Assembly (NCBI GenBank): GCA_916048095.2
Contig: OU696577.1
Location: 10,426,407-10,490,406 of the forward strand
Direction of reading: 5' to 3'
Source: Sacculina carcini
Lineage: Eukaryota; Arthropoda; Thecostraca; Sacculinidae
DNA length: 64,000 bases
Below, in pieces: positions 24,301 through 35,230 of the stretch (within the stretch, counting starts at the first letter, position 1; the number at the start of each line of letters is the position of its first letter). The position numbers and the translations under genes were made by a program. The notes under the pieces are model-generated. The model had not been told where the DNA came from and did not search any database. It was given only the letters and a program-made list of their open reading frames with translations.

Positions 24301-27300
24301 CACATTGAGCGTCAATCAGCGACACATTAACTCGTGCCAACACGTGCTAACTCGTGCTAACTCGTGCTAACACGTTCATGAACACGTGCAGGACAGAAGC
24401 TTGACGGTGGCCGGCGCTTCTCGCTCTCGCTCCAGACGATCTCGCCAGCAGTTGCGCGAGCTGGAACAGCTGCGTGCTGTGCTGACGGCTGAGCAGCAGC
24501 TGAACAACAGCCACGAGCTGGCTCTGGCCACCAGCTTCCACGACAGACTGCGGGTATGTTGTGTTGTGTGTATTGTCATGTGTGTGTTGTGTTGTGTGTA
24601 CTGTCATGTGTGTGTTGTGTTGTGTGTACTGTCATGTGTGTGTTGTGTTGTGTGTATTGTCACGTGTGTGTTGTGTTGTGTATACTGTCATGTGTGTGTT
24701 GTGTTGTGTGTACTGTCATGTGTTTGTTGTGTTGTGTGTACTGTCACGTGTGTGTTGTGTTGTGTGTACTGTCACGTGTGTGTTGTGTTGTGTGTGTTGT
24801 CACGTGTGTGTTGTGTTGTGTGTACTGTCACGTGTGTGTTGTGTTGTGTGTACTGTCACGTGTGTGTTGTGTTGTGTGTGCTGTCACGTGTGTGTTGTGT
24901 TGTGTATACTGTCACGTGTGTGTTGTGTTGTGTGTACTGTCACGTGTGTGTTGTGTTGTGTGTACTGTCATGTGTGTGTTGTGTTGTGTATACTGTCATG
25001 TGTGTGTTGTGTTGTGTGTGCTGTCACGTGTGTGTTGTGTTGTGTATACTGTCACGTGTGTGTTGTGTTGTGTGTACTGTCACGTGTGTGTTGTGTTGTG
25101 TGTACTGTCACGTGTGTGTTGTGTTGTGTGTACTGTCCCGTGTGTGTTGTATTGTGTGTACTGTCATGTGTGTGTTGTGTTGTATTGTGTGTACTGTCAT
25201 GTGTGTGTTGTATTGTGTGTACTGTCATGTGTGTGTTGTGTTGTGTGTACTGTCATGTGTGTGTTGTGTTGTGTTGTGTGTACTGTCATGTGTGTGTTGT
25301 GTTGTGTATACTGTCATGTGTGTGTTGTGTTGTGTGTACTGTCATGTGTTTGTTGTGTTGTGTGTACTGTCACGTGTGTGTTGTGTTGTGTGTACTGTCA
25401 CGTGTGTGTTGTGTTGTGTGTACTGTCACGTGTGTGTTGTGTTGTGTGTACTGTCACGTGTGTGTTGTGTTGTGTGTACTGTCACGTGTGTGTTGTGTTG
25501 TGTGTACTGTCACGTGTGTGTTGTGTTGTGTTGTGTATATTGTCACGTGTGTGTTGTGTTGTGTATATTGTCACGTGTGTGTTGTGTTGTGTTGTGTATA
25601 TTGTCACGTGTGTGTTGTGTTGTGTTGTGTTGTGTTGTGTGTACTGTCATGTGTGTGTTGTGTTGTGTATATTGTCACGTGTGTGTTGTGTTGTGTGTAC
25701 TGTCCCGTGTGTGTTGTGTTGTGTATATTGTTACGTGTGTGTTGTGTTATGTGTACTGTCACGTGTGTGTTGTGTTGTGTGTACTGTCATGTGTGTGTTG
25801 TGTTGTGTGTACTGTCATGTGTGTGTTGTGTTGTGTGTACTGTCATGTGTGTGTTGTGTTGTGTGTATTGTCACGTGTGTGTTGTGTTGTGTGTATTGTC
25901 ACGTGTGTGTTGTGTTGTGTGTACTGTCACTTCTGTGTTGTGTTGTGTGTACTGTCATGTGTGTGTTGTGTTGTGTATACTGTCACGTGTGTGTTGTGTT
26001 GTGTATATTGTTACGTGTGTGTTGTGTTGTGTATATTGTCACGTGTGTGTTGTGTTGTGTATATTGTTACGTGTGTGTTGTGTTGTGTGTACTGTCACGT
26101 GTGTGTTGTATTGTGTGTACTGTCACGTGTGTGTTGTGTTGTGTGTACTGCCATGTGTGTGTTGTGTTGTGTGTACTGTCACGTGTGTGTTGTATTGTGT
26201 GTACTGTCATGTGTGTGTTGTGTTGTGTATACTGTCACTTCTGTGTTGTGTTGTGTGTACTGTCACGTGTGTGTTGTGTTGTGTTGTGTGTACTGTCACG
26301 TGTGTGTTGTGTTGTGTGTACTGTCACGTGTGTATTGTGTTGTGTGTACTGTCACGTGTGTGTTGTGTTGTGTGTACTGTCATGTGTGTGTTGTGTTGTG
26401 TGTACTGTCCCGTGTGTGTTGTGTTGTGTGTACTGTCACGTGTGTGTTGTGTTGTGTTGTGTATATTGTCACGTGTGTGTTGTGTTGTGTGTACTGTCAT
26501 GTGTGTGTTGTGTTGTGTGTACTGTCACGTGTGTGTTGTGTTGTGTGTACTGTCATGTGTGTGTTGTGTTGTGTGTACTGTCATGTGTGTGTTGTGTTGT
26601 GTGTACTGTCATGTGTGTGTTGTATTGTGTGTACTGTCATGTGTGTGTTGTGTTGTGTATACTGTCACTTCTGTGTTGTGTTGTGTGTACTGTCACGTGT
26701 GTGTTGTGTTGTGTTGTGTGTACTGTCACGTGTGTGTTGTGTTGTGTGTACTGTCACGTGTGTATTGTGTTGTGTGTACTGTCACGTGTGTGTTGTGTTG
26801 TGTGTACTGTCATGTGTGTGTTGTGTTGTGTGTACTGTCCCGTGTGTGTTGTGTTGTGTGTACTGTCACGTGTGTGTTGTGTTGTGTTGTGTGTACTGTC
26901 ATGTGTGTGTTGTGTTGTGTGTACTGTCATGTGTGTGTTGTGTTGTGTGTACTGTCACGTGTGTGTTGTGTTGTGTGTACTGTCATGTGTGTGTTGTGTT
27001 GTGTGTACTGTCATGTGTGTGTTGTGTTGTGTGTACTGTCATGTGTGTGTTGTGTTGTGTGTACTGTCATGTGTGTGTTGTGTTGTGTGTACTGTCATGT
27101 GTGTGTTGTGTTGTGTATATTGTTACGTGTGTGTTGTGTTGTGTGTACTGTCATGTGTTTGTTGTGTTGTGTGTATTGTCACGTGTGTGTTGTGTTGTGT
27201 ATACTGTCACGTGTGTGTTGTGTTGTGTGTACTGCCATATGTGTGTTGTGTTGTGTATACTGTCATGTGTGTGTTGTGTTGTGTGTACTGTCCCGTGTGT

Positions 27301-30300
27301 GTTGTGTTGTGTGTACTGTCATGTGTGTGTTGTGTTGTGTGTACTGTCATGTGTGTATTGTGTTGTGTGTACTGTCATGTGTGTGTTGTGTTGTGTGTAC
27401 TGTCACGTGTGTGTTGTGTTGTGTGTACTGTCACGTGTGTGTTGTGTTGTGTGTACTGTCACGTGTGTGTTGTGTTGTGTGTACTGTCATGTGTGTGTTG
27501 TGTTGTGTGTGTTGTGTTGTGTGTACTGTCACGTGTGTGTTGTGTTGTGTGTACTGTCATGTGTGTGTTGTGTTGTGTGTACTGTCCCGTGTGTGTTGTG
27601 TTGTGTGTACTGTCATGTGTGTGTTGTGTTGTGTGTACTGTCATGTGTGTGTTGTGTTGTGTGTACTGTCATGTGTGTGTTGTGTTGTGTGTACTGTCCC
27701 GTGTGTGTTGTGTTGTGTGTACTGTCATGTGTGTATTGTGTTGTGTGTACTGTCACGTGTGTGTTGTGTTGTGTGTACTGTCCCGTGTGTGTTGTGTTGT
27801 GTGTACTGTCATGTGTGTGTTGTGTTGTGTGTACTGTCATGTGTGTGTTGTGTTGTGTATACTGTCACGTGTGTGTTGTGTTGTGTGTACTGTCATGTGT
27901 GTGTTGTGTTGTGTATACTGTCATGTGTGTGTTGTGTTGTGTGTACTGTCATGTGTGTGTTGTGTTGTGTGTACTGTCATGTGTGTGTTGTGTTGTGTGT
28001 ACTGTCACGTGTGTGTTGTGTTGTGTGTATTGTCACGTGTGTGTTGTGTTGTGTTGTGTGTACTGTCACGTGTGTGTTGTGTTGTGTGTACTGTCACGTG
28101 TGTGTTGTGTTGTGTATACTGTCACGTGTGTGTTGTGTTGTGTGTACTGTCACGTGTGTGTTGTGTTGTGTGTACTGTCATGTGTGTGTTGTGTTGTGTG
28201 TACTGTCACGTGTGTGTGTTGTGTTGTGTGTACTGTCATGTGTGTGTTGTATTGTGTGTACTGTCACGTGTGTGTTGTGTTGTGTGTATTGTCACGTGTG
28301 TGTTGTGTTGTGTGTACTGTCATGTGTGTGTTGTGTTGTGTGTACTGTCATGTGTGTGTTGTGTTGTGTGTACTGTCACGTGTGTGTTGTGTTGTGTGTA
28401 CTGTCACGTGTGTGTTGTGTTGTGTGTACTGTCATGTGTGTGTTGTGTTGTGTGTACTGTCACGTGTGTGTTGTGTTGTGTGTACTGTCATGTGTGTGTT
28501 GTATTGTGTGTACTGTCACGTGTGTGTTGTGTTGTGTGTATTGTCACGTGTGTGTTGTGTTGTGTGTACTGTCATGTGTGTGTTGTGTTGTGTGTACTGT
28601 CATGTGTGTGTTGTGTTGTGTGTACTGTCATGTGTGTGTTGTGTTGTGTGTACTGTCACGTGTGTGTTGTGTTGTGTGTACTGTCATGTGTGTGTTGTGT
28701 TGTGTATACTGTCACGTGTGTGTTGTGTTGTGTTGTGTGTACTGTCATGTGTGTGTTGTGTTGTGTATACTGTCACGTGTGTGTTGTGTTGTGTGTACTG
28801 TCACGTGTGTGTTGTGTTGTGTGTACTGTCACGTGTGTGTTGTGTTGTGTGTACTGTCATGTGTGTGTTGTATTGTGTGTACTGTCACTTGTGTGTTGTG
28901 TTGTGTGTATTGTCACGTGTGTGTTGTGTTGTGTGTACTGTCATGTGTGTGTTGTGTTGTGTGTACTGTCACGTGTGTGTTGTGTTGTGTGTACTGTCAT
29001 GTGTGTGTTGTGTTGTGTGTACTGTCACGTGTGTGTTGTGTTGTGTGTACTGTCACGTGTGTGTTGTGTTGTGTGTACTGTCATGTGTGTGTTGACTGTC
29101 TCCACCCGTGTTTGTTTCATTTGTCTATTGCAGGGGTTCTCAACCTTTTGATGGTTCCATTCCTCCAATTGATTGTCGAATTTGATCCCATTTACTTGAC
29201 TGTTCAAGTAATTATCACCAATCCTATTATTTGCCAGTATGTCTTCCAGATCCACGAGTATTTCAGTAGCTTGAATTTACTGCACTTTAGATACGCATTA
29301 CTAGGAAAAAAGGTAACCACTGATAATTGTATTATTCATAAGCCAGTGATAGTTTATAGCAGTACTCAGAATTCGAGTCCCTGTTCCCGGTCTTTGGTTC
29401 CAGGCCCGCAATGTGTATGGATACCCCGGTGAAGAACCCCTGGCCTATTGTACTGCTTGTATTTCATTGTGTTGCATTGTTGCCATGGCCGCACGACTAT
29501 TGCTATCATGTGTTTGACTCAGTTTATTGACTGCTTTCTGCAATGACAGTGGGTTTGTTGCATGTAACTTGTTACACTGACAGGCCGCCACTGAGGCTAC
29601 AGACCCCGCCATCTATGAGCGTGTTCAAGAACTACTGCTTTCATTTCCTGCTGCCTGCGATAGTGCAGATGGCGCCAGCGACGAGGCGCGGTTGTTTGAG
29701 CGTTTGAGCGCCGAACTGCGGCCGTTTCCCGAGCTTTGCAGCCAGTTGCTGCTGTTTTTCTCGCCTGATGTGGCCGTGCGTGCCGGACTGGCAGTGGATC
29801 AGCTGCGTTTACAAGGAGCCGTGCAGTTGGCTCGCAGGGCTGAACTGGCGGCCGCCTCGCACCCCAGTCTCGCACAGAGGGTGAGATAATAACACACACA
29901 CACACACACACTCTTTCTCGCAGCTGTTACGACCGACTTTCAGTTGGTAATTCGGTATATAACACTAATTTCATTTGTTTCCAGTCGAACTGCATTATTA
30001 CTCTTGATCAACATGCTCGTGCGGTCAGGTTCAGCGCGTGCTGGCAGCTATATCGCGGCGTAACTCCAGTGCCACGGCGTCTGACAGTCGAGGTTCGGCG
30101 GTCGTTGCCGTGGCCGAACTGAGGGCCGCCTTGCAGCCGCTCGTGCGCAGTTGTCCCCAGCTGGCGGCCGAGTTGCAGCAGCTGCTAGACTGTGAGCCTC
30201 CGCCGGCTCATCTTCTAGAAGACGCCGCCGATTTCCAGGTGCCAGTGACAATGAGGCTGACTGCAGTCTCGTGATATCCACTGTCATTTTGCCCGCGACG

Positions 30301-32131
30301 ATGACAGTGGCTTACATTTCATATAGGAACAAATATAGAAGATATTGAAAGGTGAAACGAATAAATACAAACTCAGCATATCCAAGGAAATCTTGTTCCT
30401 CGAGTCAGCAATTCACTAACAAGAGCTGATGTCGGTGTTTCAAGGTTTGTTGTGTTTATCAGCTGCTTCTCATCATTTACCACCCAATCAGTCGATGTAT
30501 TTCTCTCTCATATGCATCTGGACGGGATTGTTGAGACAAGCATCTGGTGCTGTGCTTCTTGAGCCTTGTCACTGTTGGTGCCTGTTTCAAATCATCAGTC
30601 AATTCTCGCACCGCCTCGATTTTTAAACGACCTTATAACTAAACTTATTCAATATTCATTCTTACAGGACAGGGCTCCTTTCAGTTTCCTCTAAAAAATA
30701 TCCAGGGAAAACAGAAAGCATAGGCAAAACCATATATCTCCTTTCATTATTTCATATATTTCCTTTCATTGCTCACGGGAATTATCGCACCTTTTAGGAA
30801 CCAGGTCCTTACCCAGTTGTGATGTTATTATACTGAACAATATGTTAGTTATGTTGTTGTTATACTGGACAATATGTTAGTTATGTTGTTATTATACTGG
30901 ACAATATGTTAGTTATGTTGTTATTATACTGGACAATATGTTGTTGTTGTTATTATACAGGGTAATATGTTGTTGTTGTTATTATACTGGCAATATGTTA
31001 GTTATGTTGTTATTATACTGGACAATATGTTAGTTATGTTGTTATTATACAGGACAATATGTTGTTGTTGTTATTATACAGGGTAATATGTTGTTGTTGT
31101 TATTATACTGGCAATATGTTAGTTATGTTGTTGTTATACTGAACAATATGTTAGTTATGTTGTTATTATACTGAACAATATGTTAGTTATGTTGTTATTA
31201 TACTGAACAATATGTTAGTTATGTTGTTATTATACAGGACAATATGTTAGTTATGTTGTTATTATACTGAACAATATGTTAGTTATGTTGTTATTATACA
31301 GGGCAATATGTTGTTGTTGTTGTTGTTGTTGTGGCTAGCACTTGGACGCGGCTCAGTTGGAGCTCGATGAGTCGTGCAACACAGCCAGCAGCAGCGCTGA
31401 GACGGACGATTTTGAGCAGTTGTCTGACGCCTTGTTGACGTCGTGTGCCAGTGCTGATGGTCATCACGACCAGTATGGCGGGCCTCAGTGCGCGTGCGCC
31501 TGTCATCACGACAGCTCCGCGTCTCCCGCCGTGCTGGCTCGTCGCAGACACTGTCACGTGTGTGCGCTCAAGTTCATCGGCGGACGACTGTTTCTGCAGA
31601 CGGGCAAGGTGCAGCACGACTCTCTCTCTCTCTGTGTTTGTGTGTATCGCTGCTTGTGTGTTTGTGTATATCGCTGTTTGTGTGTATGTATGTATCGCTG
31701 TTTATGTGTGTGCGTACATGTGAATGTGTGTGTGTGTGCAGGTGTTGAGGCCGGCGCGACTGTCGGACGCATCGTCCAGTGAACAGTCACCAGCAGAGAC
31801 CGCAGTCAGTACCAGTACCAGTGTCAGTACCAGTGTCAGTGTCAGTACCAGTGTCAGTGTCAGTACCAGTGTCAGTGTCAGTAGCAGTTGTACTGCACGT
31901 GAGCGTGGCTCGTGCGCTGGTCGTCGTGGAGGTGGGCGCGTGCGGGCCTGGTCTCGTGACGAGGACTTCCAGCTGATGGACACGGTGCGACGGCGAGGTG
32001 CCGGCGCCGCCACATTCGCTCTACTGCAGCGCCACCTGGACGGCCGGTCTCTGGTGCAAATAAAGCGGCGATTCTCCGAGCTGATGCATAAACTGCGTTC
32101 GCACGCATCCTCCTCCTCCGATCAGCAATAA
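19938..32131 (+). CDS. GON4L: GON-4-like transcription co-regulator
   Basis: Nuclear co-regulator; family members include C. elegans GON-4, vertebrate GON4L/YARP and, probably, Drosophila Mute of the histone locus body. Ten coding exons: 19938-20039, 20327-20671, 20991-21140, 21374-22598, 22802-24156, 24392-24553, 29584-29880, 30029-30238, 31339-31608, 31742-32131; about 1,501 residues. All introns are phase 0 except intron 4 (phase 1). Landmarks: an acidic DDSDYE region (exon 3); LRQLLWQFSAHVQLLLQTF in exon 4; a PAH-like pair in exons 7-8 (FERLSAELRPFPELCSQLLL, VAELRAALQPLVRSCPQL); a Cys/His motif HCHVCALKFIGGRLFLQ (exon 9); and a C-terminal SANT domain, WSRDEDFQLMDTVRRRGA to IKRRFSELMHKL. 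Exons 4-5 end in a long Ser/Thr-rich part. The exon 2 end is the least certain boundary. Confidence 0.93.
21308..21372. repeat. (TG)n at GON4L intron 3 acceptor
   Basis: About 32 TG repeats with two TTG breaks, directly followed by the TAG acceptor of exon 4 at 21371-21373. It takes the place of a polypyrimidine tract. Confidence 0.95.
24554..29095. repeat. 28-bp minisatellite filling GON4L intron 6
   Basis: About 160 copies of a 28-bp unit with cores GTTGTGTTGTGTGTACTGTC and ACGTGTGTG. It begins at the exon 6 donor itself (CGG|GTATGT) and ends 35 bp before a hAT element. Most variation is one site, CACGTG versus CATGTG, the pattern expected if a CpG decays to TpG; rare units read CCCGTG or CACTTCTG. 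Extra TTGTG pentamers lengthen some units. A block at about 26226-26456 recurs nearly unchanged at about 26657-26887, and others recur near 28240, 28490 and 28856, showing recent segmental copying. The unit lacks stops in all forward frames, which explains three giant overlapping ORFs. Confidence 0.97.
29131..29442. mobile_element. hAT MITE, 312 bp, in GON4L intron 6
   Basis: Starts CAGGGGTTCTCAACC and ends AAGAACCCCTG, a short terminal inverted repeat of the Charlie-like hAT type. Flanks GTCTATTG (29123-29130) and GCCTATTG (29443-29450) match at 7 of 8 bases. No transposase is present. Its interior differs from the CAGTGGTTCTTAACC family in the same window. The AG inside its left end resembles a splice acceptor but the frame that follows is not conserved. 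Confidence 0.8.
30817..31331. repeat. 32-bp tandem repeat in GON4L intron 8
   Basis: About 16 copies of a 32-bp AT-rich unit with core TTATACTGGACAATATGTTA, variants ACTGAAC and ACAGGGT, and shorter units with GTTGTTGTT. It ends in a (GTT)n run that leads directly into the exon 9 acceptor (GGCTAG at 31333-31338). Confidence 0.95.
31620..31741. repeat. TG-rich intron 9 of GON4L
   Basis: CT repeat followed by TGTGTGTATCGCTG repeats and (TG)n up to the acceptor GTGCAG of exon 10. The whole 133-bp intron is simple sequence. Confidence 0.85.
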
Positions 32132-32132
32132 A
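32127..32132 (+). promoter_or_regulatory. AATAAA overlapping GON4L stop codon
   Basis: The hexamer AATAAA at 32127-32132 contains the stop codon TAA (32129-32131). If it is the used signal, the GON4L 3' UTR is only some 10-30 nt long. No other canonical AATAAA was found in the next 700 bases before the convergent gene. Confidence 0.45.
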
Positions 32133-32848
32133 CTGCCTGCCCTCGGCACTCGCCATCGGTACGTGCGCTTGTGTGTGTGTGTGTGTGTGTGTGTCCGTGT
32201 GCATGTGTGTGTACGAATGTATTTGTGTGTGCATGAGTGTGTGTATGTACGTATGTATTTATGTGTGTGTGTATTGTTCATGTGTGTTTATGCTTGTGTG
32301 TATGTCATGTGTGTGTATGTTGTGTGTATGTCATGTGAAGTTCGTGCAGCGTTGACGCTTGCGTTGCTGCAGTCAAATAAGTCACGCAAAATATAGCAAT
32401 ATATGTATTGATTGGGGTAGTGGACAAGCATGCGTACATCGAACACACGCACATACAAACTGACACATACACATGCAGATACGCACAGTTGGTCAGGATT
32501 AAACGAGTAACAATCCTGCAGCGCTGAACTGTGTCACGCCCAGCTATATATCTGACTATAACAGCATCACGAGTGCATCACATATGCAACTATATCCCAC
32601 CTTAATACTGAACTGAACTCTGCTCTGGCGCATCGCCAAACACAAACACACACACACACACACACACCAGTGCTGTGGTCTGGTAGTGACGAGGTGTTGT
32701 TAAGATAGTGAGGCGTGTTGTTGTGTGCGGCTGTGAGAGTGTGAGTGTGTGAGGCTGTGAGAGTGTGAGGCTGTGACAGTGTGAGGCTGTGAGAGTGTGA
32801 GAGTGTGAGGCTGTGAGTGTGTGGCTGGTGTATTTTGTTGCGACGTGG
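32132..32848. other. Convergent spacer with TG and GTGAG repeats
   Basis: Lies between the 3' ends of GON4L (+) and the small secreted-protein gene (-). It holds TG-rich sequence at 32168-32335, (CA)n at about 32640-32668 and about 90 bp of 10-bp-periodic GTGAGAGTGTGAGGCT repeats at 32738-32825. The last lie in the probable 3' UTR of the minus-strand gene. No gene was seen. Confidence 0.7.
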
Positions 32849-33516
32849 TTACTGCGGCTGTCTCACGTACTGGGGCCTGTCCTGGCGACGGCCGGCATTA
32901 CGGAACGAGCGTCGTGTTAGCATGGTGGAGATACGCTCCGAGGCCATGCGGCGCAGTCGAGATCCGGCGTTCATGATGTTGCGGAAGAAACCCATCATCT
33001 GGTTTCTCGCGCGCTCCAGACCCTGCGCGCGAAAGCAACACACACAGTGGATCATGTTGGAACGGCGTGTATGATGGACTGTGTGAACCGGGCCAACACT
33101 GACAAGTGAACCCATGTGAGACCAGTGATGACACAATTACTCTGTGTTGGTGTGTGTGTTAGTGTGTGTGGGTGTGTGTGTGGGTGTTGGTGTGTGCTGG
33201 CGGAACAGATGATACTGGTTTTCTAGCAAGCATGAAAGTGTGTATTTGTTATCTATAGTTGTGTGTTTGCTGTGAGTATTCATGCGTGTGTGTGTATGTG
33301 TGTGTGTGTGTGCTACTGGTTCGGAGAGATGCTAGCAATCAGTTTCAGTTACCTTTACACCCAGCAAATATGTCAACAATTACACGTCAAATATGTCAAC
33401 AATTACACGTCGGCAATGGTGGTGATGTTCGTGCTGAATGGCTGTCACTCACACTTTGTCTGCGCAGCGGGTATGGTCGCTGGTTATGTGCGTCCAGCTG
33501 GTGTGCCTGAGCAGGC

Positions 33517-33547
<31 letters not shown>

Positions 33548-33609
33548 GAACATGTTGGTGCTGGTGTACATGAGCACCGGCTGGGTGAACTGCACCGTCC
33601 GACACTGCT

Positions 33610-33662
<53 letters not shown>

Positions 33663-35130
33663 GGCGTCAGTGTGCGAGGATGTTACACGGAAATGTTCAA
33701 ACAGGCTGCTAGTATTCAACTTTTATTCAATTCCAATTTAAATACAGTGAATACAATATTCAATAAATATCATTTAGCAACACTATACATATTCGTCGAG
33801 TTTTCGGTTGAATTTATTTGTTTTATTTTGCTCATTACTATTTTTGTTTCATTATTATTATTATTTCAGTTCTTTGAATTGATAATTTCATTTGATGCAT
33901 TGTTTATTTTGCTTAATTCTTCATGAGCTCCTCACTAAACTGATTTCCATTTTTCCTGTGCATCTTTCAGGCGCTTGTGGTACATGGGGCACCGCAGGGT
34001 GGTATTAGTGCTTGTACTTTTCCCATGCCGTTGCACTTGCCTGTAATTAATATAGTAATAATATTTCGCGTCTACTGGAGTTCATTTCAACGTTGGTTAC
34101 ATGCACAATTTACTGCGCCATGATACGACAATATTGTGAATATGACCGACATTGCTGCCTAGCAGTGGCAGCGCTAGGATTCTTCCGATGGGGGGCCAAG
34201 GAAAAACTTGTGGGGGATAAGGAAAAGGTTGAGGGGGCTTGGCGAAGCATGAAGAGCTACACTCGAACGCTGACTACATATTATAATAAGGGACTGGGGC
34301 ACACTGATTCAGTCCTCGAACTTGAACCAAAATTACAGGACTTTATTTAATACTTTATTTACTTTACTTTATTTATTACTTTATTTGACTTTAATGTCCA
34401 TGATTATGATTTTTTGGGGGCTTGACATATTTTGGTGGGAGGCTCAAGCCCCCCCCCCCCCATCCCTCCTTGGCGCCGCCACTGCTGCCTAGTTTATCAT
34501 TTGCGCAACACTCACCGTGATGTTGGCTCGGGTGATCCGCGTGTGCCGCTGATAATACTGAAAACAACAGAAACACACACAAAATCACAAGTGAAACATT
34601 GACCCGTCAGTTTCGTTATGTTCGATGAAAAAAGCGAAGTGAAACGCTCATTAATACAAGGCCACAATTGAACGGTAATACGACGGTACTGCCTGAATAA
34701 TTGGGTTCAATGTGTATTAACAGCAATCTGCGTGGAGACACGAGACTCATGTCCGCCGCATCTGCCAGTTGTTTCGGTCAAATATTCACTAGAAACCGCT
34801 TAACACTGACTGTTATATTAAACTAGCACGGATTTCCCCCACTGACTACAGTCATTCGCGACCAATCATATTTTCAACAAAATCCGCCTGCACTCATTGT
34901 CATTTCTGTGTAAGAATGCAAGCAAATGCATGCATGATAGTCCAACGTTGAAGGAATCCTAGCCTCGTGGCCAATTTCAAGCGGAGACGGGGCACTAGAA
35001 GTGCACGATCTCGTCTGCAAAAGCAGGGACTGTGAACGGACGCGTAATACGGGTGCACGAGCTAGCACGAGATCACTAGTGTTTCCTCACCGGCACACAG
35101 ATAGAACACGACTGCCACTGACGACTTCAT
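32849..35130 (-). CDS. Small secreted His/Gln-rich cationic protein
   Basis: Not recognised. Four exons on the minus strand, 35130-35091, 34557-34516, 33604-33453 and 33022-32849, join in phases 1, 1 and 0 into 135 residues. Only the spliced product makes sense of the N-terminus: MKSSVAVVFYLCAVLSAAHA, a clear signal peptide with an AHA|D cleavage site split over two exons. The mature protein starts DHPSQHH, has a His-rich part, a run of about 11 Gln encoded by a CAA repeat, then PYPLRRQ. The last exon is strongly cationic and could form an amphipathic helix (MMGFFRNIMNAGSRLRRMAS, then MLTRRSFRNAGRRQDRP). LRR, RLRR and TRR sites could be processed by proprotein convertases. There are no cysteines in the mature part. 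A peptide precursor (hormone-like or antimicrobial) is a guess; the exon structure and signal peptide are strong. Confidence 0.75.
33611..33661. repeat. (CA)n at secreted-protein 3' splice site
   Basis: About 25 CA repeats on the plus strand, so (TG)n in the sense of the minus-strand gene. It ends seven bases upstream of the exon 3 acceptor (GAGCAG). Confidence 0.95.
34163..34484. mobile_element. hAT MITE, 322 bp
   Basis: Ends CAGTGGCAGCGCTAGG and (other strand) CAGTGGCGGCGCCAAGG form an imperfect terminal inverted repeat. A perfect 8-bp duplication CTGCCTAG lies at 34155-34162 and 34485-34492. No coding capacity. It sits in intron 2 of the secreted-protein gene, with its duplicated target only about 24 bp from the exon 2 donor. 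It belongs to a different hAT family from the other copies in the window. Confidence 0.88.
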
Positions 35131-35184
35131 GACTGCTGGCGCGTGACTGAGAGAGAGATTGCACTGACAAGACGCCCGATGTGT

Positions 35185-35220
35185 GACTGAAGCGATCGTT
35201 TGACGGCGCTCCGTTTTATA
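35185..35220 (-). promoter_or_regulatory. TATA box and initiator
   Basis: On the minus strand TATAAAA (plus 35214-35220) is followed about 30 bases later by TCAGTC (plus 35185-35190), an arthropod-type initiator. Transcription would start about 60 nt before the ATG at 35130 of the secreted-protein gene. The spacing and both motifs support a true focused core promoter. Confidence 0.7.
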
Positions 35221-35230
35221 GACTAGCATC

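Noticed and set aside
24386-29432. Three overlapping forward ORFs of more than 1,500 codons, Cys/Val-rich
   Set aside because: They are the 28-bp minisatellite read in three frames. The unit has no stop codon and 28 leaves remainder one on division by three, so every frame stays open. Only the first 54 codons (24392-24553) are a real GON4L exon.
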